From contig NZ_JANYMP010000041.1 of the NCBI RefSeq assembly GCF_025061645.1, forward strand, positions 18,908-82,907: a stretch of 64,000 nt of DNA. Direction: 5' to 3'. The notes under the pieces are model-generated. The model worked only from the letters and a program-made list of their open reading frames with translations. It did no database searches and was not told where the DNA came from. Origin of the DNA: Umezawaea endophytica (lineage in GTDB: Bacteria > Actinomycetota > Actinomycetes > Mycobacteriales > Pseudonocardiaceae). This document shows positions 27,514 to 36,989 of the stretch, piece after piece; the first letter of the stretch is position 1; every line of letters starts with the position of its first letter. Both the position numbers and the translations under genes were made by a program.

Positions 27514-28719
27514 TCAGGCGGCGGTGACGACGACCGCGGCGTTGAACCCGCCGTAGCCCCTGGCGATCACGAGCGCCGTCCGCACGGGCAGCGCTCTCGG
27601 CGCGTCGACGACGAGGTCGACGCGGTAGCGGCTGTCGGGCCGGACGTTCACCGACGGCGGCACGAGTCCGGTCCTGATGGTCAGCAGCGCGGCCGCGACG
27701 TCGAGCGAGGACCCGCCCGCGTACAGCCTGCCGGTGGCCGTTTTCGGGGCGCTGACGGGAACTCCGCACGGGCCGAACAGCGCGACCAGCGCGTCGGCCT
27801 CGGCGCGGTCCAACTCGGGGAGGCCCGCGGCGTCGGCGAAGACGACGTCCACGTCGGCGGCACGGATCCCGGCGTCGGCCAGTGCGCGCTCCGCCGCCCC
27901 GCGCAGCTCCGATCCGCCTCCGGCGTCGAAGGTCGCGGCGTAGCCCGCGATCCTGCCGTACACGTGCGGCGCGCCGCGTTCCCGCGCGCCCGCCTCGTCC
28001 TCGACGATGAGGATCGCGCCGCCCTCTCCCGGCAGGTACCCGGCCGAGTCCGGGTCGAACGGCAGGTACGCGCGCGCCGCGTCGCGCGACCCGCTGAGCA
28101 ACCCGGTCGCCTGCTGGCACACCAGCGCGTACGGCGACAGCGGCGCCTCGGTGCCCCCGCTGACGACCAGCTTGGCGCCCGCGTTGAGCACGCGCCTCGC
28201 CTGGCCGAGCGCGTCGAGCCCGCCCGCCTGCTCGCTCGCGATCACGCCGCACGGGCCGCGCATGCCGAACCGGATGGACGTCTGGCCGGTGGTGGCCGCG
28301 TAGAACCACGCGATCGACTGGAACGCGGTCACGTGCTTGGGCCCCTCCGACCAGAGCCTGCCCAACTCGCGCTGGCCGAACTCGTTGCCCGCGCTGGAAC
28401 TCGCGGTCACCACCGCCATCTCGTACTCGCCGAGACCGCTGTCCGCCAGCGGGTGCACGCCCGCGTCCCGCAGCGCCTCCTCGGTCGCGCACAGCGCGAA
28501 CTGCGTCCACCTGTCGGTCTGGAACGTCAGCCTCGTCGGCAGGTGCTCGGTGGCGTCGAAGTCCCGCACCTCGCCCGCGAGCCGCACGGGGTAGCTCGAC
28601 GCGTCGAACCTCGTGATCTCCGCGATCCCGTTGCGGCCGGCCAACGTGTTCGCCCAATACCGCTCCACCCCGATACCGGTCGGCGCCACCACACCGAGCC
28701 CGGTGACGACGGCGCTCAT
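27514..28719 (-). CDS. Type II PKS ketosynthase chain-length factor (KS-beta)
   Basis: 401 residues. Thiolase fold like KS-alpha, but the active-site cysteine is replaced by glutamine in [14 protein letters not shown] (near residue 170), the hallmark of chain-length factors. [17 protein letters not shown] is near the C-terminus. It heterodimerises with KS-alpha, decarboxylates malonyl-ACP to prime the chain and sets chain length. ATG 28719 overlaps the KS-alpha stop (ATGA). The cavity residues cannot be interpreted safely by eye, so chain length is not predicted. Confidence 0.93.
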   Translation of the reverse strand: MSAVVTGLGVVAPTGIGVERYWANTLAGRNGIAEITRFDASSYPVRLAGEVRDFDATEHLPTRLTFQTDRWTQFALCATEEALRDAGVHPLADSGLGEYEMAVVTASSSAGNEFGQRELGRLWSEGPKHVTAFQSIAWFYAATTGQTSIRFGMRGPCGVIASEQAGGLDALGQARRVLNAGAKLVVSGGTEAPLSPYALVCQQATGLLSGSRDAARAYLPFDPDSAGYLPGEGGAILIVEDEAGARERGAPHVYGRIAGYAATFDAGGGSELRGAAERALADAGIRAADVDVVFADAAGLPELDRAEADALVALFGPCGVPVSAPKTATGRLYAGGSSLDVAAALLTIRTGLVPPSVNVRPDSRYRVDLVVDAPRALPVRTALVIARGYGGFNAAVVVTAA

Positions 28720-29984
28720 GCCGTCCATCCCGGCCGGGACAACAGCATCGCGGTCTGGAAGCCGCCGAACCCGCTGCCGACGCTGAGCACGACGTCGAGG
28801 TCGGCGTCGCGAGCGGTGCGGGGCACGTAGTCGAGGTCGCACTCGGGGTCGGGCGTCGTGTAGTTCGCCGTCGGCGGCACGGCCTGGTGCGCCAGCGCGA
28901 GCGCGCACGCGGCGACCTCCAGCGACCCGATCGCGCCGAGCGAGTGGCCGATCATCGACTTGATCGAGCTGACCGGCACCCGGTACGCCCGGTGCCCGAG
29001 GCTCAGCTTGAACGCGGCCGTCTCGTGCCGGTCGTTCTGCCGGGTGCCGGAGCCGTGCGCGTTGATGTAGCCGATGTCCTCCGGCCGGATCCGGGCGGCC
29101 CGCATGCTCCGGGTGATCGCCTCGGCCATCTCGCGCCCGTCGGGCTTGAGCCCGGTCATGTGGAACGCGTTGCTGCGGTTGGCGAACCCGGCGATCTCCG
29201 CGTAGATCCGCGCGTCCCGCCGACGGGCGTGCTCGCGCTCCTCGAGGATCAGCACGGCCGCGCCCTCGCCGAGCACGAAGCCGTCCCGGTCGCGGTCGAA
29301 CGGGCGGGACGCGTGCTCGGGGTCGGAGTTGTTCGGCGACGTCGCCTTGATCGCGTCGAAGCTCGCCGCCGAGATCGGCGAGATGGGCGCGTCGGTCGCG
29401 CCGGTGACCATGATGTCGGCCGAGCCCTCCTCGATCAGCGCCGCGGCGTGGCCGATCGCGTCCAGGCCCGACGTGCACCCGGTGGAGATGGTCGCGACCG
29501 GTCCGCGGGCGTCGCAGCGCTTCGCCACCTCGGCGGCGAACACGCTGGGCACGAGGTAGTCGTAGAGCTGGGGCACGCCGTAGTCGTTGTCGACGACCCA
29601 GTCCCGGCCGCCGTTGCTGACCACCACGTACTCGGTCTCCAGCCCGATGGTGCAGCCGACCGCGCTGCCAATCGCCACGCCCCGCCGGTGCGGTTCGAGC
29701 ACGTCGAACTCCAGGCCGCTGTCCTCCACCGCCTGCCGCGCGCTGACCACGGCGAACTGGGTCGCCCTGTCCATCCGCCGGATCTCCTGCGGGGTCAGGC
29801 CTTCCTTGTCCGGCTCGAAGTCGCACTCGGCGGCGATCCGGGACCGGAACGGGGTCGCGTCGAACGTCGAGATCGCCCTGGTCGCCGTGCGGCCCGCCAT
29901 CATCATGTCCCAGAACGCCTTCGTGCCGATGCCACCCGGTGCGACGACACCGATCCCGGTGATCACCGCGCGCCGGTCGGTCAC
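28716..29984 (-). CDS. Type II PKS ketosynthase (KS-alpha)
   Basis: 422 residues from GTG 29984, overlapping the cupin gene's stop by 4 bases. Catalytic triad: C170 in [14 protein letters not shown], histidine in [12 protein letters not shown], and lysine/histidine in [12 protein letters not shown]. It extends the chain by decarboxylative condensation of malonyl-ACP. The gene order cupin, KS-alpha, KS-beta is the order found in spore-pigment (whiE) and pentangular polyphenol clusters. Confidence 0.95.
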   Translation of the reverse strand: MTDRRAVITGIGVVAPGGIGTKAFWDMMMAGRTATRAISTFDATPFRSRIAAECDFEPDKEGLTPQEIRRMDRATQFAVVSARQAVEDSGLEFDVLEPHRRGVAIGSAVGCTIGLETEYVVVSNGGRDWVVDNDYGVPQLYDYLVPSVFAAEVAKRCDARGPVATISTGCTSGLDAIGHAAALIEEGSADIMVTGATDAPISPISAASFDAIKATSPNNSDPEHASRPFDRDRDGFVLGEGAAVLILEEREHARRRDARIYAEIAGFANRSNAFHMTGLKPDGREMAEAITRSMRAARIRPEDIGYINAHGSGTRQNDRHETAAFKLSLGHRAYRVPVSSIKSMIGHSLGAIGSLEVAACALALAHQAVPPTANYTTPDPECDLDYVPRTARDADLDVVLSVGSGFGGFQTAMLLSRPGWTA

Positions 29985-30409
29985 CTGCTCGCCCCCACAC
30001 CGGGCTGCGCCTCGTCCGGGCGGGGCAGCGACTCGGTGTCGACGTGGCCGAGTTCGGGCCTCGGCGCCAGCGGGCACAGGTGGAACACGGCCTCGGCCGG
30101 CTCGTCGGAGGTGTTCCGGACGCTGTGCCGCGCGTTGATCGGCACCAGCAGGCCCTCACCCGCGGCGAGTTCGACGGGCTCCGAGTCCACCCGCACGAGG
30201 AGCGTTCCGCGCACGACGTACAGGAACTCCTCGGAGTACGGGTGGTAGTGCTCGCTCACGTAGTCGCCCGGCGCCATCGTGAGGACTCCGAGGAATCCGG
30301 TGGTCGCACCAGCGGTCTTCGGGCCGAGCACGACCCGCAGCTCCCCGCCGCGACGGCGGTTCGGCTCGATGTCGGCTGCGGCGACCTTCGCGATCTCCTG
30401 CGTGGACAA
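29981..30409 (-). CDS. Cupin-type polyketide cyclase (TcmJ/WhiE-II/RemF-like)
   Basis: 142 residues. One cupin barrel with the metal motif in [19 protein letters not shown] (two histidines and a glutamate) and the second motif [14 protein letters not shown]. Such proteins assist late ring closure or oxygenation in multicyclic aromatic polyketides. The start is an unusual TTG at 30409, chosen because AGGAGC lies 4 bases upstream and no ATG/GTG is available in frame. First gene of the leftward operon; its promoter must lie in the 268-base divergent region. Confidence 0.85.
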   Translation of the reverse strand: MSTQEIAKVAAADIEPNRRRGGELRVVLGPKTAGATTGFLGVLTMAPGDYVSEHYHPYSEEFLYVVRGTLLVRVDSEPVELAAGEGLLVPINARHSVRNTSDEPAEAVFHLCPLAPRPELGHVDTESLPRPDEAQPGVGASR

Positions 30410-30677
30410 GGGTGCTCCTGTGTGGTCGGCGGTGGGTGACTACGAGCTCCGCGGTGGGCGTCGGGTCCCTCGACGCCCCGCGCGACCTCACGTCGCACGG
30501 CGAGGTCGTGTGCCTGGCCGCCACTGTCACCGACCGGCGTGGGGAAATCCTGAAGAAGGCGTCAGGGCCCGCTGAACGCGGACCTGCTCGATCGGTGAGC
30601 CGTTCGTCAGCCGTCCACGACCGACGGCGGCGAGTATCTGGCGCCAGGACCGAGCCGGACGAGGAGTGCCTAGGACG
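30410..30677. promoter_or_regulatory. Divergent promoter region of the two core PKS operons
   Basis: The 268 bases between the cupin TTG and the rightward DUF1772 gene hold several structures: GCGGTGGG at 30429 and again at 30451 (22 bp apart, twice the SARP period), a CGACCTC/GAGGTCG dyad (30483-30489 and 30502-30508), and CCGTTCG (30600) with CCGTCCA (30611) 11 bp apart, followed by a -10-like TATCTG at 30635-30640. The last is the best candidate activator site for the rightward operon. Confidence 0.5.
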
Positions 30678-31139
30678 ATGCTTCAGATTCTGTTGCCGTT
30701 GGCCCTGCTGTGCAACGGGTTGACCGCCGGAGCGCTGCTGATCGCGATGATCGGGGTCGCGCCGCTGCGGCTGGCCCTGCCGGACGACCGTTCCGTCCAG
30801 GTGCACCAGCTCCTGCTGCCCAAGGTCGAGCCGTGGATGCCCGCCCTGCTGGTCGGCGGGACGATCTTCACCGGCGCCGCCGGGTTCTTCGCGGGCAGCA
30901 CGCTGGTGCACGTGCTGACGATCATCTCGTCGTCCTTGCAGCTCAAGGCGATCCTCATCGCGCTGACGAAGAACGTGCCGATCAACAGGTGGCTGGCGAA
31001 GCTGGACCCCGAGGCGCTGCCGCCCGACTTCGCCGAGTCACGGGCGATGGAGCGCTGGCGCAACTGGAACGCGGCGCGCGCGGTGATGGTGATCCTGTCA
31101 CTGGTGATCAACGTCTACGTCGTCGGACTCCTGGTGTGA
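30678..31139 (+). CDS. DUF1772 (anthrone-oxygenase-like) membrane protein
   Basis: 153 residues with four predicted membrane helices (ILLPLALLCNGLTAGALLIA, LLVGGTIFTGAAGFFAG, TLVHVLTIISSSLQLKAILI, AVMVILSLVINVYVVGLLV). The family's polar residues are present: NRW after helix 3 and a WRNWN motif before helix 4, as in DUF1772 proteins that oxidise anthrones to anthraquinones. Role inferred: ring oxidation in the polyketide. A GTG at 30666 is in frame, but the ATG is better spaced from GAGGAG. Confidence 0.75.
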   Translation: MLQILLPLALLCNGLTAGALLIAMIGVAPLRLALPDDRSVQVHQLLLPKVEPWMPALLVGGTIFTGAAGFFAGSTLVHVLTIISSSLQLKAILIALTKNVPINRWLAKLDPEALPPDFAESRAMERWRNWNAARAVMVILSLVINVYVVGLLV

Positions 31140-31152
31140 GCGAGAGGACCAC

Positions 31153-32514
31153 GTGGTGATCGAGACTGTGCTCATCGCCAACCGGGGGGAGATCGCGCTG
31201 CGCGTCGCGCGCACCTGCCGCGAGCTGAACCTGCGCACGGTCGTGGTGCACTCGACGGCGGACCGCGACTCCGCCGTCGTGCGGCTCGCGGACCGGGCCG
31301 TCCAAATAGGACCTCCGGCGGCGCGGCGCAGCTACCTGCACGTGCCCGCGATCATGGAGGCGGCGGCGCAGACCGGTGCGGACGCGATCCACCCCGGCTA
31401 CGGCTTCCTGTCCGAGGACGCGGACTTCGCCGAGGTGTGCGAAGCGCACGGGCTGACGTTCATCGGACCGCCCGCCTCGGTGCTGCGCACGCTGGGGGAC
31501 AAGGCCACCGCGCGCAAGCTGATGGCCGACGCCGGCCTGCCGCTGCTGCCCGGCAGCACCGAGACCCTGGACAGCGCCGCGGAGGCGAAGGACCTGGCCG
31601 ACGAGATCGGCTACCCGGTGATCATCAAGGCCGCGGCGGGCGGCGGGGGCCGCGGCATGGCGGTCGTGCGCGAGCCGAGCACGTTCATGGAGCACTACCA
31701 GCGCACCCGAGCCGCCGCCCAGGCGGTGTTCGAGGACGGCCGGGTCTACCTCGAGAGGTTCCAGGAGGCCGCGCGGCACGTCGAGGTGCAGGTCCTGTGC
31801 GACCAGCACGGCAACGCGATCTGGCTGGGGGAGCGGGACTGCTCGGTGCAGCGCAGGCACCAGAAGCTCATCGAGGAGACACCCGCGCCGGGACTGAGCC
31901 CCGAACTCACCGCGCGCATGGGCGAGGCCTCGGTGCGGGGCGCGCTCGCGGCGGGCTTCGTCGGCGCGGGCACGTTCGAGTTCCTGGTCGACCCCGACGG
32001 CGAGTTCACCTTCATGGAGGTCAACTGCCGCATCCAGGTCGAGCACCCGGTCACCGAGATGGTGACCGGCATCGACCTCGTGCGCGAGCAGTTGCTGGTG
32101 GCGGCGGGCAGGTCGCTCTCCATCACGCAGGACCAGGTGGAACGCCGGGGAGTCGCGATCGAGTGCCGGGTCAACGCCGAGGACCCGTCCCGCGACTTCG
32201 CCCCGGCACCGGGCGTGCTGGAGGAGTTCATCCCGCCAGGCGGCCCGTTCACCCGAGTCGACACCCACGGGTTCACCGGCGCGCGGGTGACACCGGACTA
32301 CGACTCGTTGCTGGCCAAGGTGATCACCTGGGCGGCCGACCGCGACCAGGCCGTCGCCAGGATGGAGCGCGCGCTCGCCGAGTTCCACGTCCGCGGCGCG
32401 GGCGTCCACACGACCATCCCGTTCCTCGCGGAGATCCTCGGCCATCCGCTGTTCCGCGACGGGAAGCACACCACATCACTGGTCGAACAGGTGCTGGACA
32501 TCGAGAGGAAGTGA
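31153..32514 (+). CDS. Biotin carboxylase subunit of acetyl-CoA carboxylase
   Basis: 453 residues. N-terminal VLIANRGEIALRVARTCREL, ATP-grasp glycine loop KAAAGGGGRGMAVV near residue 165, EERDCSVQRRHQK-like segment (GERDCSVQRRHQKLIEE) and EVNCRIQVEHPVTE with the catalytic glutamate, asparagine and arginine. It carboxylates biotin on the BCCP encoded 8 kb away. Start GTG 31153 or the adjacent GTG 31156. With the fused AccD-AccA and BCCP it makes a full cluster-borne acetyl-CoA carboxylase. Confidence 0.94.
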   Translation: MVIETVLIANRGEIALRVARTCRELNLRTVVVHSTADRDSAVVRLADRAVQIGPPAARRSYLHVPAIMEAAAQTGADAIHPGYGFLSEDADFAEVCEAHGLTFIGPPASVLRTLGDKATARKLMADAGLPLLPGSTETLDSAAEAKDLADEIGYPVIIKAAAGGGGRGMAVVREPSTFMEHYQRTRAAAQAVFEDGRVYLERFQEAARHVEVQVLCDQHGNAIWLGERDCSVQRRHQKLIEETPAPGLSPELTARMGEASVRGALAAGFVGAGTFEFLVDPDGEFTFMEVNCRIQVEHPVTEMVTGIDLVREQLLVAAGRSLSITQDQVERRGVAIECRVNAEDPSRDFAPAPGVLEEFIPPGGPFTRVDTHGFTGARVTPDYDSLLAKVITWAADRDQAVARMERALAEFHVRGAGVHTTIPFLAEILGHPLFRDGKHTTSLVEQVLDIERK

Positions 32515-32519
32515 CGAGA

Positions 32520-33533
32520 GTGGCAGACGCAGTGCTCACCCGTGAGCGGGTGTTCGACCTGATGCAGGGCTACCGCAACACGAGCCTGCTGCGGACGGGC
32601 ATTCGGCTGGGGGTGTTCACCTCGCTCGCCGAAGGGCCCGCCGAAGCGGGTGAACTGGCCGCCCGCCTGGACATCGACCCGCGCGGCGCGACCATCCTGC
32701 TGAACGCGCTCGTCGCGATCGGCCTGCTGGAGCGCAAGGACACCGAGTTCCGCCTCGTCGACGGGGCGGACGAGCTGTTGGCGGGCCCCAGATCGGTCGC
32801 CCACCTGGCGACCATCCTCGCCAGCGACTGGGAGTGGGACGCGCTGAAGGTGCTCGACGAGGCGGTCCGGCGCGGCGGCGTGGTGGTCGACGACAACGCC
32901 GAGTCGTCCGACTTCGCGTACTGGCAGGACTTCGCGACGTTCGCGACCGCCGCGACCGGCCCGACCGCAGGTCTGGTCGCCGACGAACTGGCGGACTGGT
33001 TGGACACCCGGCCGACTCCGACGGCGCTGGACGTCGCATGCGGGCACGGGATGTACGGCTTCACCCTCGCCGCGCGGCAGCCCTCGTTGCGGGTGTGGGG
33101 CCTCGACTGGCCGCACGTGGTGCCGATCGCCGCGGAGAACGCCGCGCGGCTCGGCGTGCGCGACCGCGTGGACTTCATCGAGGGCGACATGTTCGAGGTG
33201 CCGCTGGGCGGGGCGTACGACGTCGTCTTCGTGACGAACGTGCTGCACCACTTCGCGGAGGACCGGGCGACCGCGTTGCTGGCGCGGGCCGCCAACGTGA
33301 TCAAACCCGGCGGCAAGCTCGTGGTCGTCGGCTTCACCACGACCGACGAGCCACCGGACGCCGACCCCGCGCCCTACCTGTTCTCGGTGCTGATGCTGGC
33401 GTGGACGAAGGGCGGCGAGGTCCACTCCGAACGTGCGTACGACCGGATGCTGACCGAGGCCGGGTTCACCGCCGCCGAGGTCCACCGCCTGCCCGGAGTG
33501 CCGATGCGGGTGCTCATCGCCGATCGCGCGTAA
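32520..33533 (+). CDS. SAM-dependent methyltransferase (O-methyltransferase-like)
   Basis: 337 residues: an N-terminal winged-helix dimerisation part (LRTGIRLGVFTSLAEGPAEA, LDIDPRGATILLNALVAIGL) and a Rossmann fold with SAM motif TALDVACGHGMYGFTL near residue 165 and FVTNVLHHFAEDRA. Distinct from the O-methyltransferase at 24021, so two methylations are likely. GTG 32520 is chosen for spacing from GAGAGGAA; GTG 32511 overlapping the biotin carboxylase stop is an alternative. Confidence 0.85.
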   Translation: MADAVLTRERVFDLMQGYRNTSLLRTGIRLGVFTSLAEGPAEAGELAARLDIDPRGATILLNALVAIGLLERKDTEFRLVDGADELLAGPRSVAHLATILASDWEWDALKVLDEAVRRGGVVVDDNAESSDFAYWQDFATFATAATGPTAGLVADELADWLDTRPTPTALDVACGHGMYGFTLAARQPSLRVWGLDWPHVVPIAAENAARLGVRDRVDFIEGDMFEVPLGGAYDVVFVTNVLHHFAEDRATALLARAANVIKPGGKLVVVGFTTTDEPPDADPAPYLFSVLMLAWTKGGEVHSERAYDRMLTEAGFTAAEVHRLPGVPMRVLIADRA

Positions 33534-33551
33534 GCGCTGGAAGGTCCTGCC

Positions 33552-33872
33552 ATGTACCGAAGTCTGCTCGTCGCCCGGTTCGACCCGAAGGACGCGGACG
33601 TCATCGCGAAGGTCTTCGCCGAGTCCGACCGGACCGAGATGCCGCACCTGCTCGGCGCGTCGTCCCGGACCCTGTTCCGCTTCCATGACCTGTACCTGCA
33701 CCTCATCGAGTCCGCTGTGGACATCGGCGAGAACATCGGGAAGGTGCGCGACCACCCGCTGTTCCAGGACGTGAACACGAAGCTGAGCCCGTACGTCCAG
33801 CCGTACTCGCCGGACTGGCGCGGCCCCCGCGACGCGATGGCGACCCCGTTCTACACCTGGGAGGCGAGGTGA
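33552..33872 (+). CDS. TcmI-family polyketide cyclase
   Basis: 106 residues. Matches the small TcmI/WhiE-VII cyclase family: YRSLLVARFDPKDADVIAKV at the start, ESDRTEMPHLLGASSRTLFR, DLYLHLIE, and the C-terminal RDAMATPFYTWE. It closes late rings of multicyclic aromatic polyketides. Overlaps the ketoreductase gene by 4 bases. With the SRPBCC and cupin cyclases the cluster has three cyclase types, as in tetracenomycin and pentangular systems. Confidence 0.9.
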   Translation: MYRSLLVARFDPKDADVIAKVFAESDRTEMPHLLGASSRTLFRFHDLYLHLIESAVDIGENIGKVRDHPLFQDVNTKLSPYVQPYSPDWRGPRDAMATPFYTWEAR

Positions 33873-34606
33873 AGCTCGACCTGATCGGCAAGCGGGTCGT
33901 CGTCACCGGCGGCACCAAGGGCATCGGCAGGCGCGTCGTCACCGGCTTCGCCGAGGCGGGCGCGTCCGTGCTGACCTGCTACCGCGGTGACGAGGCCGCC
34001 GCGTCCAGCCTGCTGCTGGAACTGAAGGAGATCGGCGGCGACCACCACGTGGTGCGCGCGGACATGAGCGTCCGAGCGGACGTGGACGACCTCGTGGCGG
34101 AGGCGGGCGAACACTTCGGCGGGATCGACGCCCTCGTCAGCAACGCCGCCGTCGTCAGCCACCACCCGGTCGCCGAGCTGACCGACGAGGTGTGGCAGCA
34201 CACCCTGACCACGAACCTCACCGGCCCGTTCACCCTGGTGCGCAGCGCACTTCCCCTGCTGACCGCGGGTTCGTCGATCACCCTGATCGGCTCACGCGTG
34301 GCCCAGGCGGGCATGCCCTCCGCCGCGCACTACGTCGCGTCGAAAGCAGGCCTCAACGGCCTCGTACGCGCGCTGTGCAAGGAGTTGGGACCCGCGGGCA
34401 TCAGGGCGAACCTCGTGGCGCCCGGCATCATCGAGACCGAGGCGACCGCCGCGCTCCCCGCCGAACGCCGCTGCGCCTACGAGGCCAAGTCGTCCCTCGG
34501 CAGGCTCGGCAGCGTCGACGAGATCGCGGGCGCGGTGCTGTTCCTCGCGAGCGACCTCGCCGGCTACATCACCGGCGAGACCCTCAACGTGGACGGCGGC
34601 GTCTGA
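33869..34606 (+). CDS. SDR-family ketoreductase (FabG-like)
   Basis: 245 residues. Cofactor motif TGGTKGIGR (about 13-21), SNAAV, and catalytic Y155-x3-K159 in HYVASKAGLNG with the serine in TLIGSRVA. The C-terminus ITGETLNVDGGV is typical of FabG relatives. NADPH-dependent reduction of a keto group on the chain or a later quinone is likely. GTG start overlaps the previous stop; its own stop shares a base with the next ATG. Confidence 0.9.
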   Translation: MKLDLIGKRVVVTGGTKGIGRRVVTGFAEAGASVLTCYRGDEAAASSLLLELKEIGGDHHVVRADMSVRADVDDLVAEAGEHFGGIDALVSNAAVVSHHPVAELTDEVWQHTLTTNLTGPFTLVRSALPLLTAGSSITLIGSRVAQAGMPSAAHYVASKAGLNGLVRALCKELGPAGIRANLVAPGIIETEATAALPAERRCAYEAKSSLGRLGSVDEIAGAVLFLASDLAGYITGETLNVDGGV

Positions 34607-34953
34607 TGTTCCGGGTCATGCTGCGCATGCGCGTCGTACCCGGCCGCGAGGACCGCTTCCTGGACATCGTGCGCACCGTCGGCGCCGCGGTCGCGGCCAA
34701 CCCGTCGAACCGCGGCCAGCGGGTCTTCCGGGACGACACGGGCACCTTCCACGTCCACAGCGACTGGGCCGACGACGAGTCGTTCTGGGCGCACGAACGC
34801 AGCACCGAGCACCGCAGGCTGATCGGGGCGATGCGCGAGGTGCGGGAAGACAGCACCATGACGACCATGACGGAGGTGGACGTCTTCGACAACCGAACAC
34901 CTCACCCCACGTCCCACTCGGAAACGTCGTCGAGCGGAGTCGCCGACTCGTAG
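34606..34953 (+). CDS. ABM-family monooxygenase-like protein
   Basis: 115 residues. ABM fold segments FRVMLRMRVVPGREDRFLDI, GQRVFRDDTGTFHVHSDWAD, and FWAHERSTEHRRLIGAMREV. Probably a cofactor-free oxygenase acting on an aromatic intermediate. The last 25 or so residues extend beyond the usual domain and their codons overlap the convergent SnoaL-like gene by 52 bases, so the C-terminus is poorly constrained. Last gene of the PKS cluster as I delimit it. Confidence 0.8.
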   Translation: MFRVMLRMRVVPGREDRFLDIVRTVGAAVAANPSNRGQRVFRDDTGTFHVHSDWADDESFWAHERSTEHRRLIGAMREVREDSTMTTMTEVDVFDNRTPHPTSHSETSSSGVADS

Positions 34954-35375
34954 TCCTCGACGGTGACGGTGCCCCGCTCATCGGAGTCGTAGTCGACCAC
35001 GACGCGCCAACGCCCCTCACTCCGGCGGCTGAACACGTGGAACCGACCGAACAGCACCTTGCTCTCCCCACTGGCCCGACCCGCGACCAACCGGTAGACA
35101 CCACGCTCACTGGCCACCACACCGTCGGTGATCCGCTCGACGAACCGGAACGCGATGACAACGGAGTCACCGCGTTCCGCCAACTCGTCGAACCACTGAG
35201 TGGTTTCAAGCGCGTAGTCGGCAAACCCCACCACCCGTTTCACCGGCCCACCGGCACGGATCAACCCAGGTTCGTGCAACGCGAGGAACGCCGCCGCGTC
35301 ACCCGCCTGGTAAGCGTCCCGGTAGGCCAACCACACGTGCTCGTTCAATTCCCGCAACACAACGCTGTCGGACAT
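34902..35375 (-). CDS. SnoaL/NTF2-like protein
   Basis: 157 residues. A single NTF2-like fold: helix VWLAYRDAYQAGDAAAFLAL, GPVKRVVGFADYALETTQWF, and antiparallel strands such as VVIAFRFVERITDG and WRVVVDYDSDERG. Members include polyketide cyclases (SnoaL) and stress proteins; no catalytic Asp-His pair is certain here. ATG 35375 has GGAG 6 bases upstream; the ATG at 35381 would leave no spacing. May be part of the PKS cluster or a housekeeping neighbour. Confidence 0.72.
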   Translation of the reverse strand: MSDSVVLRELNEHVWLAYRDAYQAGDAAAFLALHEPGLIRAGGPVKRVVGFADYALETTQWFDELAERGDSVVIAFRFVERITDGVVASERGVYRLVAGRASGESKVLFGRFHVFSRRSEGRWRVVVDYDSDERGTVTVEDYESATPLDDVSEWDVG

Positions 35376-35522
35376 GCTCATCTCCAGAGGTCAGTCGGGT
35401 CGGCTGTCCAGCACACCCACTACCCCGGAGGACCCCGCCGTGGCGGTCTACGCAGAAACGAACTCCTGGCGAATCACACAACCATGCTCCCGAAGGCCCG
35501 CCACAACGTCAACCCGCACAAA

Positions 35523-35561
35523 GCAGATAGTCCCCGGCCTCAAAGGCCGGGGACTATCTGC
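35523..35561 (-). terminator. Terminator of the tRNA-Val(CAC) gene
   Basis: Perfect 18-bp arms beginning GCAGATAGTCCCCGGCCT with a CAA loop, 6 bases past the tRNA 3' end. One of the strongest hairpins in the window; it may also insulate the PKS side. Confidence 0.9.
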
Positions 35562-35567
35562 TAACCA

Positions 35568-35639
35568 TGGGCGATACTGGGATCGAACCAGTGACCTTTC
35601 CGGTGTGAACGGAACGCTCTCCCGCTGAGCTAAACGCCC
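35568..35639 (-). tRNA. tRNA-Val (anticodon CAC)
   Basis: 72-nt cloverleaf on the minus strand: acceptor start GGGCGTT, D-arm GCTCAGCGGGAGAGC, anticodon loop TTCACAC in a TTCCG/CGGAA stem, T-arm with GGTTCGATCCC. The CCA end is not encoded. The acceptor stem has one apparent T-T pair at position 6-67. Confidence 0.95.
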
Positions 35640-35692
35640 ATCTTCAGTTGTTCCCACTCCCCGCTCTCGCGGTGTGGACGTAGCTTACAACA

Positions 35693-36148
35693 TCAACCCT
35701 TGGACCCAAAAATCGGGCTGTCCAACCACGGTTCGTGGATGCCGAACCAGCCGCCGACCAGCGCCAACGCGCCGAGCAGCCAGAGGGTCGCCAGCACGAC
35801 GAGGCCGGTCGCGGCGAGGACGAGGAGCTTCACGAAGAGCGACTGGCGCTTGAGCCAGTCGACCCACATGTCGTAGTAGCGCTTGGCGAACTTGAGGACC
35901 TTGCCCGCCCATTCGAACTCCGTGGCGAGGATGGCCAGGCCTGCGAACACGACCAGCCAGCCGGGGCCGGGGTACGGGATCATCAGGACGCCCGCGACCA
36001 GCACGAGTCCGCCGACCACGCCCACACCGATGCGGTAGGCGAGGTTGAGGGCGGGGTTGCGGCGGAACCAGTGCCGCGGACCGTGCGAGTGCTCGTGCCC
36101 GTCGCGCTCGGTCCCTGACGTGGTGTCGTCGTGCTGGTCGGTCGTCAT
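35693..36148 (-). CDS. PGPGW-motif membrane protein (TIGR02611-like)
   Basis: 151 residues. An N-terminal His/Asp-rich cytoplasmic stretch precedes three hydrophobic segments; IPYPGPGWLVVFAGLAILATEFEWA contains the PGPGW motif that defines a widespread actinobacterial membrane family. Function unknown. Separated by 22 bases from the anti-sigma gene upstream, so it may be the third gene of that operon. Confidence 0.85.
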   Translation of the reverse strand: MTTDQHDDTTSGTERDGHEHSHGPRHWFRRNPALNLAYRIGVGVVGGLVLVAGVLMIPYPGPGWLVVFAGLAILATEFEWAGKVLKFAKRYYDMWVDWLKRQSLFVKLLVLAATGLVVLATLWLLGALALVGGWFGIHEPWLDSPIFGSKG

Positions 36149-36170
36149 CGTCCGATCTTCCCGTCCTCGG

Positions 36171-36989
36171 TCAGGTCTGCGTCACCTGGCCCGCCGCGAG
36201 CACGGCGGAAGGCGTCGGGGGCGCGACCTTGCCCTGTTCCAGCGAGATGGCGAACCCGCTGTGCGCGTACGCGTCCTTGTTCCACGCCAGCATGATGTCC
36301 TGCGAGCCCTGGCGTACGTCGAACGTCGCCAGCGCGACCGGACCGTTACCGCTGGTGCCCCACACGACGTAGGTCTGCGCGGCCGTGTCGTTCGCGGGCA
36401 TCCCCTCGGGGATCACGGCGGCGTCGTCGTCACCCGAGAAGAGGACCGCCATCGGGGTCCCGTCCGGTGTGCGCAGCACCACTTTCCTCGTCGTGGGGTC
36501 CGTGGTCAGCCTGAACGTGTGTTCCAGTTGGTCAGTTCGGGACTTCTGCGCCTCGACCTGATCGGACAGGCTGCCGATCTGCGTGCCCACCACCCCCGTG
36601 ACGACTGCGACGAGGATCACAGCCGCCGCTGCGAGCAGAACGCGCGTCCGCTTGGCCTTGACGTTCCGCCTGGAGTCGAGCGAGATCGGTGCCGCCACTT
36701 CCTGGCGGTCCGGCACTTTCACCACGACGGGAGCCGGCTGCTCCTGCGGCGTGTGCTCGATGGCCTCCATGAGGCGGGACCTCAGCCGCGCGGGCGGGTC
36801 GAACTGGTCGACCGAACCGCCGATCGCGGCCGTCACGGCTTCGGTGTTCCGCACCGTTCGCCTGCACGTCCCGCACTCCGGCAGGTGGGAGCGCAGCCGC
36901 GCCTCCTCGTCCGGTTCGAGGGCGTGCATCGCCCATCCGACGGCCAGTTCCTCCTGGTCGCACCACTCGGTCTTCCGGTCCCCGCTCAC
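36171..36989 (-). CDS. Zinc-type anti-sigma factor (RskA-like)
   Basis: 272 residues. The cytoplasmic N-terminus has the zinc-binding anti-sigma motif H-x3-C-x2-C (SHLPECGTCRRTV, about 37-49). One membrane helix (VLLAAAAVILVAVVTGVVG, near residue 118) is followed by a coiled segment and an extracytoplasmic RskA-like domain. It holds the co-transcribed ECF sigma factor at the membrane until released by proteolysis. GTG start overlaps the sigma stop by 4 bases. Confidence 0.88.
   Translation of the reverse strand: MSGDRKTEWCDQEELAVGWAMHALEPDEEARLRSHLPECGTCRRTVRNTEAVTAAIGGSVDQFDPPARLRSRLMEAIEHTPQEQPAPVVVKVPDRQEVAAPISLDSRRNVKAKRTRVLLAAAAVILVAVVTGVVGTQIGSLSDQVEAQKSRTDQLEHTFRLTTDPTTRKVVLRTPDGTPMAVLFSGDDDAAVIPEGMPANDTAAQTYVVWGTSGNGPVALATFDVRQGSQDIMLAWNKDAYAHSGFAISLEQGKVAPPTPSAVLAAGQVTQT

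Noticed and set aside
27514..30159. Single 881-residue KS fusion
   Set aside because: The upstream part is a shadow of KS-alpha; KS-beta begins at ATG 28719, coupled to the KS-alpha stop.
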